DNA of 64,000 nt, taken from Alphaproteobacteria bacterium. GTDB lineage: Bacteria; Pseudomonadota; Alphaproteobacteria; Micavibrionales; Micavibrionaceae. The stretch lies in assembly GCA_028289285.1 (NCBI GenBank), contig JANQRF010000001.1, positions 1 through 64,000 of the forward strand, in the 5' to 3' direction. Shown in pieces: positions 58,216-64,000 of this stretch (position 1 is the first letter of the stretch; the number at the start of each line of letters is the position of its first letter). The position numbers and the translations under genes were made by a program. The notes below the pieces were generated by a model. That model saw only the letters and a list, made by a program, of their open reading frames with translations. It made no database searches and had not been told where the DNA came from.

Positions 58216-58500
58216 ATGGTCTCTAGGAAGAACAATCCTAAATCTCTATCCGCCCGGAACATATCTTCGCAAGGGCAGTTTAACGGCGCCGGAAATAATG
58301 GGTCTGAACAGATAATACAAGGATCTGTGGATTTGATTCCAATAGCTCCGGATCCGCATCTGCAAGGTTCCGATATTTTACATTTTCCCAATCCTGAGAC
58401 AGGCGAATTTATCAGCATGACGGTTAAGGAATATCTGGAAGTATATCCACGCTCAGAGTCAGGGGCATGGACCGGTCCCTGGCCGCGGCCTTTTGGGTAA
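58216..58500 (+). CDS. Possible small orphan protein, unknown
   Basis: A 94-residue frame, Gly/Asn/Pro/Ser-rich (GQFNGAGNNGSEQII, PDPHLQGSDILHFPNPETGEFISMTVKEYLEVYP). No ribosome site is visible before the ATG, so it may be a decayed gene or start elsewhere. Composition is like the neighbouring 80-residue gene. Existence moderately likely only. Confidence 0.35.
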   Translation: MVSRKNNPKSLSARNISSQGQFNGAGNNGSEQIIQGSVDLIPIAPDPHLQGSDILHFPNPETGEFISMTVKEYLEVYPRSESGAWTGPWPRPFG

Positions 58501-58519
58501 TGAGATTTTCAATTAAAGC

Positions 58520-58548
58520 TTGCAAAAAACAGCTCAAATCCCTATAAC
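58520..58548 (+). promoter_or_regulatory. rplK promoter
   Basis: TTGCAA (58520-58525), 17-base spacer, TATAAC (58543-58548) followed by CCCG. It gives rplK-rplA their own promoter, about 170 bases upstream of the rplK start. Confidence 0.6.
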
Positions 58549-58631
58549 CCCGCTCATTAGAAGTCTGTAGGAGGCTTTCTGCCAGCCAAGACCATTGGCG
58601 GAGCCGCACTACAGAACCTTTAAACTGTCTT

Positions 58632-58698
58632 TGTCATCCCTGCGAAAGCAGGGATCGCGTTCAACAAAACCCGATCCCGGATCAAGTCCGGGATGACA
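58632..58698. repeat. Palindromic intergenic repeat R2
   Basis: TGTCATCCCTGCG-aaag-CAGGGAT, spacer, GATCCCGGAT-caag-TCCGGGATGACA. Two hairpins framed by TGTCATCCC and GGATGACA. Lies inside the rplK leader. Confidence 0.75.
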
Positions 58699-58722
58699 GG
58701 ATGTCAAATATGGAGGTCAGAA

Positions 58723-59154
58723 ATGGCAAAAGAAATCTCGGGTTTCATTAACCTGATTATCCCGGCGGGTGGCGCAAACCCGTCACCGCCTGTCGGCCCT
58801 GCTTTGGGTCAGCACGGCGTCAATATTATGGAGTTCTGTAAGGCCTTTAACGCGAAAACAGAAAGCGCGGAAAAAGGCATGCCGATTCCAGTGGTGATCA
58901 CAGTCTATAAGGACAAGTCCTTTGACTTTATTACCAAGAAAGCGCCGAACAGCTATTACATTAAAAAAGCGCTGAAACTGAAATCCGGGGCGAATATGCC
59001 TGGCCGTGAAACGGTGGCTCAGATTTCAAAGAAGCAGGTACGTGCCATCGCTGAAGACAAAATGACGGATATGAACGCCAAGGATGTCGAAGGTGCGATG
59101 CGTATTATTGAAGGATCAGCCCGCTCGATGGGCATTGAAGTGGTGGAGGACTAA
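58723..59154 (+). CDS. rplK: 50S ribosomal protein L11
   Basis: About 143 residues from the ATG at 58723 (GGAGGTCAGAA ahead of it). [40 protein letters not shown] and the end GTARSMGI-like [13 protein letters not shown] are characteristic. Binds 23S rRNA in the GTPase-associated centre. rplA follows after two bases. Confidence 0.98.
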   Translation: MAKEISGFINLIIPAGGANPSPPVGPALGQHGVNIMEFCKAFNAKTESAEKGMPIPVVITVYKDKSFDFITKKAPNSYYIKKALKLKSGANMPGRETVAQISKKQVRAIAEDKMTDMNAKDVEGAMRIIEGSARSMGIEVVED

Positions 59155-59156
59155 TC

Positions 59157-59867
59157 ATGAGCAAATCTAAAAACATGAAAGCCTTCGCTGAGAAGTTCGA
59201 CCGGAACCAAAGCTATTCAATTGCTGAGGCTGTCGATATCATCAAGGACTGCGCCAAAGCGCGTAAATATGATGAGACGGTTGATATCGCCCTGAATTTG
59301 GGCATTGATCCAAAACATGCAGACCAGCAGGTCCGCGGCATGATTTCCCTTCCACATGGAACGGGTGCAAGCGTGCGTGTGGCGGTATTTGCAAAAGATG
59401 CCAAGGCGGATGAGGCCAAGGCAGCGGGCGCGGATATTGTTGGTGCGGAAGACCTGGTTGATCAGATCAAGGCCGGCAACATGGATTTTGACCGTTGTAT
59501 TGCAACGCCGGATATGATGGCGCTGGTGGGACAGGTCGCTAAGGTTCTCGGACCAAAAGGCCTGATGCCGAACCCGAAACTGGGTACGGTGACACCGGAT
59601 GTTGCCAAGGCTGTCAATGATGCCAAGGCGGGCGCGATTGAGTTCCGCGCTGAAAAGACCGGGATCATCCATGCAGGTGTCGGCAAGGCAAGCTTTGATG
59701 CCGGTAAGCTGGTGGACAATATTGCTGCCTTTATTGAGGCAATCCAAAAAGCCAAGCCGTCCGGCGCAAAAGGGACCTATATGAAGAAGGCGACGTTGTC
59801 TTCAACCATGGGCCCGGGCGTGAAGCTGGACCTATCTGCGGATGCAGATCAGAAAAAGGCTGCATAG
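59157..59867 (+). CDS. rplA: 50S ribosomal protein L1
   Basis: A 236-residue protein with [50 protein letters not shown] and the central [25 protein letters not shown]. Ends with a conserved [18 protein letters not shown] stretch. Binds 23S rRNA and in other bacteria represses its own operon. Followed by a parS site and a terminator. Confidence 0.98.
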   Translation: MSKSKNMKAFAEKFDRNQSYSIAEAVDIIKDCAKARKYDETVDIALNLGIDPKHADQQVRGMISLPHGTGASVRVAVFAKDAKADEAKAAGADIVGAEDLVDQIKAGNMDFDRCIATPDMMALVGQVAKVLGPKGLMPNPKLGTVTPDVAKAVNDAKAGAIEFRAEKTGIIHAGVGKASFDAGKLVDNIAAFIEAIQKAKPSGAKGTYMKKATLSSTMGPGVKLDLSADADQKKAA

Positions 59868-59883
59868 AAATATGTTCGCTAAA

Positions 59884-59899
59884 TGTTCCACGTGGAACA
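59884..59899. other. parS site (ParB binding)
   Basis: TGTTCCACGTGGAACA, a 16-bp perfect palindrome (18 bp with flanking A/T), matching the chromosomal parS consensus TGTTTCACGTGAAACA in the variant common in alphaproteobacteria. Such sites sit near the origin, in keeping with dnaA, dnaN and gyrB 13-24 kb away. It lies between the rplA stop and its terminator. Confidence 0.93.
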
Positions 59900-59924
59900 T
59901 TATACGTAACTAAGAATTTTTAGA

Positions 59925-59950
59925 ATAGGCGCCCCACGGCGCCTATTTTT
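59925..59950 (+). terminator. rplA terminator
   Basis: ATAGGCGCC-ccac-GGCGCCTAT, nine-base stem, followed by TTTTT. Separates rplKA from rplJL. Confidence 0.92.
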
Positions 59951-59990
59951 ATTGACATAAGATATTAGAAAGCCAGGTTCTTCTTCGGTT

Positions 59991-60398
59991 TTAGCTACCG
60001 CCGGGCGATCGATGATCCAATGTTGTTTTAATAACTGAAGAAATAGAAGGAGTGTCCAATTCTCTGATTGGCCTTCCTTCTTTTTCTGCTGTTATTGAAA
60101 TCATTCTGTGTGGTCTGGAACTCACATCGGATTGGCTTAAAGAAGTTTTTGCTTCGATAGTCCTTGAGGCATTTTTTTCAAGAGATAAACCAAGACGGTC
60201 CTTGCCAATCCCCGTGACAATAGCAAAGTTTACATTGCCTGTTTCCGAGACCAAGCGAACCTGATCATTGACCAAGACTGGTCGGCCTTGAGAGTCATAA
60301 AAAACGGTTTCTTGAATACCGCCATTTCCATCAAAATTATGTTTTATTTTAGTAGGACCTTTGCTTTGTCCTAAAAGAGATCCTTTTAAACTGCTCAT
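59991..60398 (-). CDS. Orphan protein on the opposite strand between rplA and rplJ
   Basis: A 135-residue cytosolic protein with a strong ribosome site (AGGAG) before its ATG. Beta-rich in the middle (GRPVLVNDQVRLVSETGNVNFAIVTGIGKDRLGLSLE, which looks like a small SH3- or KOW-like barrel), basic tail. No family recognised. AT-rich and on the strand opposite to the ribosomal genes, so it interrupts the operon. Confidence 0.68.
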   Translation of the reverse strand: MSSLKGSLLGQSKGPTKIKHNFDGNGGIQETVFYDSQGRPVLVNDQVRLVSETGNVNFAIVTGIGKDRLGLSLEKNASRTIEAKTSLSQSDVSSRPHRMISITAEKEGRPIRELDTPSISSVIKTTLDHRSPGGS

Positions 60399-60459
60399 TT
60401 GTATATCTCCTGAAGGGATACGGTAACACAGGGTAAAATTTATGTAAATAATTTAAATG

Positions 60460-60488
60460 TTGACGGCGTGACAGGTTTTTCCTATAAC
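60460..60488 (+). promoter_or_regulatory. rplJ promoter with overlapping inverted repeat
   Basis: TTGACG (60460-60465), 17-base spacer, TATAAC (60483-60488). An 8-bp perfect inverted repeat TGACGGCG (60461-60468) / CGCCGTCA (60488-60495) spans the -35 to just past the -10, so a repressor could cover it. Confidence 0.68.
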
Positions 60489-60500
60489 GCCGTCACATTT

Positions 60501-60672
60501 CCTGTCCAAGACTGCGGGGACGTAAAGTTTAAACATCCCGCATAGATGAGGGTAATGTCATTCTGAGCGAAGCGAAGAATCTTTTATGAGATCCTTCAGT
60601 CGCTTACGCTCCTTCAGGATGACAGCATCATCGAGATTTTGGACAGGCGGCTTTTTAAGAGCCGCTTTTTTA
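60501..60672 (+). promoter_or_regulatory. L10 (rplJ) leader with attenuator-like hairpin
   Basis: CCTGTCCAA (60501-60509) pairs with TTGGACAGG (60639-60647), the long-range stem of the ribosomal protein L10 leader, with CTGCGGGGA...CATCCCGCAT hairpin inside. Directly after the closing strand comes GCGGCTTTTTAAGAGCCGC plus a T-run (60647-60672), an intrinsic-terminator shape that shares one base with the stem, so L10 binding could control termination or rplJ translation. A palindromic repeat is inserted in the middle. Confidence 0.75.
60556..60624. repeat. Palindromic intergenic repeat R3, inside the L10 leader
   Basis: TGTCATTCTGAGCGAAGCGAAGAATC ... GATCCTTCAGTCGCTTACGCTCCTTCAGGATGACA (ends given; middle omitted in this reading). 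Framed by TGTCATTCTGA and TCAGGATGACA; folds as one long imperfect hairpin. Confidence 0.75.
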
Positions 60673-60706
60673 ATTTTTAGTGTTTTTAAAAAGAAGGATA
60701 AACACC

Positions 60707-61222
60707 ATGGCAATGACCCGCGCACAAAAAGAAGCTGAAGTGGCAGCGCTGCATGAAACACTCTCTTCAACAGAGATTGTTGTTCTGACGCAAAATAAAG
60801 GCCTGGATTCAACATCAACCGCTGACCTGCGCGTGAAAATGCGCGAAGGCGGCGTGAATTATAAAGTTGCGAAAAATACACTGGCGAAAATCGCGATCAA
60901 GGGTACGCAATATGAAAGCCTGGCCGATATGCTTAAAGGCCCAACCGCGATGGCAACATCCAGTGATCCTGTTGCAGCAGCCAAAGCGGCAAATGATTTT
61001 GCCAAGAAGAATGACAACTTCGTGATTATCGGCGGCGCGATGGGTGAGGTGATGCTCGATGCCGATGCGATCAAGAAACTGGCCAGCCTGCCGAGCCTGG
61101 ATGAGCTGCGCTCCAAGATCGTTGGTCTTTTGGTGGCTGCTCCGACCAAGCTTGCCGGCCTGATGCAGGCGCCTGCACGTGAGGTTGTTGGTGTCACGAA
61201 AGCGTATAGCGAAAAAGGGTAA
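60707..61222 (+). CDS. rplJ: 50S ribosomal protein L10
   Basis: About 171 residues from the ATG at 60707 (AAGGA upstream). Contains VVLTQNKGLDSTSTADLRVKMREGGVNYKVAKNTLAKIA and the C-terminal helix that holds L7/L12 dimers. Base of the ribosomal stalk; autoregulator via the leader. An unknown gene starts 20 bases after its stop, where rplL would be expected. Confidence 0.98.
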   Translation: MAMTRAQKEAEVAALHETLSSTEIVVLTQNKGLDSTSTADLRVKMREGGVNYKVAKNTLAKIAIKGTQYESLADMLKGPTAMATSSDPVAAAKAANDFAKKNDNFVIIGGAMGEVMLDADAIKKLASLPSLDELRSKIVGLLVAAPTKLAGLMQAPAREVVGVTKAYSEKG

Positions 61223-61241
61223 GCTTTAGGAGGGTATTGAT

Positions 61242-61709
61242 ATGTCTGATTTGGCAGCAGAAAAAGTAAGAGGTTGGGCAAAGAAAGGTTTTACAGCTAA
61301 GACTGTGCCGTCGGCGTTTGAGAGAGTTAAGTTATATTTTAACCCTTCTATTTCTATACAAGAACTTAGAGATATAACTGAAAAATTTAGTGGTTTTGAT
61401 ACTGACTTCTCATTTGAAAAATCAAATTTAGATGAAATCGTTTCGGATAAATATTCAGACACTGCGGCATTTTTTATTTATAGGACTGACCATGATTACC
61501 CGCGTTTAGAAGATCATTTTCAGGCTCTGGTAGATAATCCAAAAGTTTTGGGCATTACAGTTGGCAATGGAGAAGGATATAAGGTGCTTCATCAAAAGCC
61601 TGGTTTTGAGTGTCAAGAAGTTGATTATGGTCGAAAAGATGCAGATGAGTGCACTGTATTTGGCAATACAAAAGTAAGAGTACCTGCTTCTATGGAGCAG
61701 CATGCGTAA
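61242..61709 (+). CDS. Orphan protein inserted between rplJ and rplL
   Basis: A 155-residue cytosolic protein with a strong ribosome site (AGGAGGG) 10 bases before its ATG. Alpha/beta content: LYFNPSISIQELRDITEKFSGF, TAAFFIYRTDHDYPRLEDHFQALVDNPKVLGITVGNGEGYKVLHQ, then a Cys/acidic end (FECQEVDYGRKDADECTVFGN). No family recognised. Much more AT-rich than its ribosomal neighbours. Same strand and spacing as an operon member, so it is probably transcribed with rplJ and rplL. Confidence 0.72.
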   Translation: MSDLAAEKVRGWAKKGFTAKTVPSAFERVKLYFNPSISIQELRDITEKFSGFDTDFSFEKSNLDEIVSDKYSDTAAFFIYRTDHDYPRLEDHFQALVDNPKVLGITVGNGEGYKVLHQKPGFECQEVDYGRKDADECTVFGNTKVRVPASMEQHA

Positions 61710-61759
61710 ACATTATTAGGTTTTTCAAAGTTCATTTTATTTAAAAAAGGAGAAAGAAA

Positions 61760-62146
61760 ATGGCTGCAAATTTGGAAAAAATCGTTGAGGATCTCTCAGC
61801 ACTGACAGTTTTGGAAGCGGCAGAGCTTTCAAAGCTTCTTGAAGAAAAATGGGGCGTAACAGCTGCTGCTGCTGCACCTGTTGCTGTTGCCGCTGCTGGT
61901 GGCGCGGCTGCCGGTGGTGACGCTGCAGAAGAAAAAGACGAGTTCGATATTGTTCTGGCCGATGCGGGTGGAAACAAGATCGCCGTTATTAAAGAGGTTC
62001 GTGCCATCACCGGTCTTGGCCTGAAAGAAGCCAAAGACATGGTTGAAAAAGGCGGCGAAGTGATCAAAGAAGGCGCCAAGAAAGACGAAGCCGAAGAAAT
62101 CAAGAAGAAGCTTGAAGAAGCCGGCGCGAAAGTGGAATTGAAGTAA
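61760..62146 (+). CDS. rplL: 50S ribosomal protein L7/L12
   Basis: A 128-residue acidic protein: N-terminal dimer part [25 protein letters not shown], Ala-rich hinge, and C-terminal domain [68 protein letters not shown]. Stalk protein that recruits translation GTPases. Strong ribosome site (AAGGAG). Confidence 0.98.
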   Translation: MAANLEKIVEDLSALTVLEAAELSKLLEEKWGVTAAAAAPVAVAAAGGAAAGGDAAEEKDEFDIVLADAGGNKIAVIKEVRAITGLGLKEAKDMVEKGGEVIKEGAKKDEAEEIKKKLEEAGAKVELK

Positions 62147-62232
62147 CTTTCAATTCCATCCCGGAAAGCCCGTTTTAAGGGCTTATCCGGGATCTGGTGC
62201 CTTGGCCTTTTGGGATCAATTTCCCCTATCAT

Positions 62233-62305
62233 CGTCATTACCCGGCTTGTCCGGGTAATCCATTAAAAAGATATCTGGATTGCCGGGATAAACCCGGCAA
62301 TGACG
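62233..62305. repeat. Palindromic intergenic repeat R4
   Basis: CGTCATT-ACCCGG-cttg-TCCGGGTAAT, spacer, GGATTGCCGGG-ataaa-CCCGGCAATGACG. Two hairpins framed by CGTCATT and AATGACG, the same design as R2. Confidence 0.75.
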
Positions 62306-62343
62306 TCAGTTGGACAGGGCATTAACTATTTTGGTTTAGGTGC

Positions 62344-62372
62344 TTGACAATTTTCAGGCTCTAGGCCATAAC
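62344..62372 (+). promoter_or_regulatory. rpoB promoter
   Basis: TTGACA (62344-62349), 17-base spacer, CATAAC (62367-62372). It gives rpoB its own start separate from rplJL. Confidence 0.6.
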
Positions 62373-62576
62373 CACGCATACTTGCGGACGTGTCGGAATG
62401 ATTGGAACGGATTTTACACCGGTAAAATTTTGAAAATTCAATGACTTAGACTGAATTTCCTGGAACAGGAAAAGTTATCAGTCTGAGCTTTTTGCGCTTT
62501 TGGATTCGGTTTTTGCGCTTTCAAAAAAACGGATAAGACATAAAACGAGATTTTTGATAAGAAGGTAGAGCCCAAA

Positions 62577-64000
62577 ATGAACGCCAAAGCAGCCAATTCC
62601 CCCTTAAAGAAAAAAGCAAAACCAATGGCAAGATTGCCGGTGCGCTCGGCCCATGATGTGACGAGCTTTACGGGCAAGATGCGCGTCCGGCGCAATTTCG
62701 GCAAGATCCGCGAAGTCGCCGAAATGCCTAACCTGATTGAGGTACAGCGCGATTCTTACGAACAATTCCTGCAACAGGAAATAGAGTCTGCAGAACGTAA
62801 CTTTCAGGGTCTTCATAAGGTCCTGGCAGAAGTTTTTCCGATTAAGGATTTTGGCGATAAGGCTGAGGTCGACTATGTGAAGTATGAGCTCGAAGAGCCT
62901 AAATATGACGTTGAAGAATGTCAGCAACGTGGCATGACATACGCAGCGCCTTTGCGTGTGACGATGCGCCTGTCCGTCTTTGATGTCGATGAGGAAACGG
63001 GCCTGCGCTCCATCCGCGATATTAAAGAACAAGATGTTTATATGGTCGACATGCCGCTCATGACCGATAACGGGACTTTTGTGGTCAACGGGACGGAGCG
63101 TGTCATTGTCTCCCAGATGCACCGCTCTCCGGGTGTGTTCTTTGACCATGATGGCGGAAAGACCCATGTCTCCGGGAAATATCTGTTTGCTGCGCGGGTG
63201 ATCCCGTATCGCGGCTCCTGGCTGGATTTTGAATTCGATGCCAAAGACATTTTAAATGTCCGGATTGACCGCCGCCGGAAACTGCCTGTGACAACATTGC
63301 TGCGCGCTCTGGATAGTAAGTCTACGGCCGAATACCGCGCCGAGTGCGAAGCCAATGACAAGCCGGTTGATCAGATGCGCGTGCAGGGCATGAGCAATGA
63401 AGAGATTCTGGCGACCTTCTATAACGTCATGACCTTCAAGAAGGAAGAGAAAGGCTGGGTCACCGAATTTAATCCGGAGAGCTATCGCGGCGTGAAGCTG
63501 GCGACAGACCTTGTGAATGCCAAAACAGGTAAGACCGTTTTGGAAGCGGGCGAAAAAGTCACCCCGCGTAAAGCCAAGAAGCTTGTTGAAGATGGCATGA
63601 CTCATATTCTGGTGAGTGATGAAGACCTGATCGGGCGGTTCCTGGCTGAAGATATTTTCGATGGCGAAACAGGCCAGGTTTATTTTGAGGCCGGACATGA
63701 GCTGGTAGAAGAAGATCTTGCCGAGCTGGAGAAATTCACGATTAAGCAAATCCCGCTTCTGGCGATTGACAATATTAATGTCGGCCCGTGGATTCGTAAC
63801 ACGATGATGGTTGATAAATGTGATACGCGTGAAGAAGCGCTGATCGATATTTACCGTGTGATGCGTCCGGGCGAGCCGCCAACAGTTGAGTCTGCCGAAG
63901 CCCTGTTCAATTCCCTGTTCTTTGATCCGGAACGTTACGATCTGTCTGACGTTGGCCGCGTGAAAATGAATGCGCGTCTTGATCTCGATACGCCGGACGA
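62577..64000 (+). CDS. rpoB: RNA polymerase beta subunit (5' part, cut by window edge)
   Basis: The frame from the ATG at 62577 (AAGGTAG upstream) is open to the end of the window, about 474 codons. After a Lys-rich start of about 20 residues (an alternative Met lies 16 codons in) it reads RKFFGKI-like [53 protein letters not shown], then [81 protein letters not shown], all characteristic of beta. The C-terminal two thirds, including the rifampicin-site region, lie outside. Confidence 0.98.
   Translation, partial: MNAKAANSPLKKKAKPMARLPVRSAHDVTSFTGKMRVRRNFGKIREVAEMPNLIEVQRDSYEQFLQQEIESAERNFQGLHKVLAEVFPIKDFGDKAEVDYVKYELEEPKYDVEECQQRGMTYAAPLRVTMRLSVFDVDEETGLRSIRDIKEQDVYMVDMPLMTDNGTFVVNGTERVIVSQMHRSPGVFFDHDGGKTHVSGKYLFAARVIPYRGSWLDFEFDAKDILNVRIDRRRKLPVTTLLRALDSKSTAEYRAECEANDKPVDQMRVQGMSNEEILATFYNVMTFKKEEKGWVTEFNPESYRGVKLATDLVNAKTGKTVLEAGEKVTPRKAKKLVEDGMTHILVSDEDLIGRFLAEDIFDGETGQVYFEAGHELVEEDLAELEKFTIKQIPLLAIDNINVGPWIRNTMMVDKCDTREEALIDIYRVMRPGEPPTVESAEALFNSLFFDPERYDLSDVGRVKMNARLDLDTPD

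Larger units (their letters stand above)
62147..62576 (+). other. 430-base spacer between rplL and rpoB
   Basis: No gene seen. Just after rplL, GCCCGTTTTAAGGGC inside TCCCGGA/TCCGGGA forms a hairpin without a T-run (about 62159-62195), perhaps a processing or attenuation site. Then R4, a promoter at 62344-62372 and roughly 200 bases of rpoB leader with no clear fold. Confidence 0.5.

Noticed and set aside
61741..62238. 165-codon frame antisense to rplL
   Set aside because: Ala/Ser-rich mirror of the rplL hinge; no ribosome site.
62604..63167. 187-codon frame antisense to rpoB
   Set aside because: Shadow of rpoB with no independent evidence.

Overview
The window comes from the chromosome of an alphaproteobacterium, with the origin-proximal replication genes inside it. 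Pointers are the genes usg, DUF2794, a cox15-type heme A synthase, an RNase E with a long insertion in its S1 domain, the rpsT-dnaA order, ParB-type parS spelling (TGTTCCACGTGGAACA) and a groES promoter with a CIRCE operator. I cannot fix the genus. The presence of dotM/dotL (Icm/Dot type IVB secretion coupling genes) suggests a lineage that interacts with other cells (symbiont, predator or pathogen); this is inference.

Layout. 1-6.2 kb: tRNA-Trp and tRNA-Gly, then a tight leftward operon of six genes: a phosphoribosyltransferase/beta-propeller fusion, a CPBP membrane protease-like protein, a cation efflux protein, glucokinase, a polysaccharide deacetylase and a SAM hydrolase-like protein. 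6.2-16.7 kb: cvpA, purF, an SDR enzyme, the leftward operon yfgM-like/bamB/der/mscS, DUF2794, an L,D-transpeptidase and small orphan or envelope genes. 16.8-25.3 kb: amidase (amiC) divergent from rne, a strongly folded intergenic RNA with a terminator, a secreted protein plus glycosyltransferase, an AT-rich permease, and heme A synthase. 25.3-35.7 kb: ferredoxin reductase and ferredoxin, methyltransferase, usg, groES-groEL between two secreted orphan proteins, a DUF4197 lipoprotein, mutM and rpsT. 36-49 kb: dnaA, bioY head-to-head with a TonB receptor, dnaN, recF, gyrB and argS, with two DMT-family permeases on either side of recF. 49-54.4 kb: a RAYT-like transposase and a leftward Icm/Dot cluster (dotM, an unknown membrane protein, dotL, a pilin-like protein). 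54.6-64 kb: tRNA-Thr, pdxA, then secE-nusG-rplK-rplA-rplJ-rplL-rpoB, with rpoB cut by the window edge.

The most unusual part is the secE-to-rpoB region. This cluster is normally compact. Here it is broken up by AT-richer genes that I do not recognise (one sits between rplJ and rplL), by palindromic repeats, by terminators, by a parS site, and by separate sigma70-like promoters ahead of secE, rplK, rplJ and rpoB. The rplJ leader keeps its long-range L10-leader stem but carries a palindromic repeat in its middle. Other points of interest are the Icm/Dot coupling genes with non-standard neighbours, the phosphoribosyltransferase-propeller fusion, and a roughly 280-nt multi-hairpin RNA at 21.31-21.59 kb that I could not assign to any family. 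All functional calls are from reading sequence and motifs; no database search was run.
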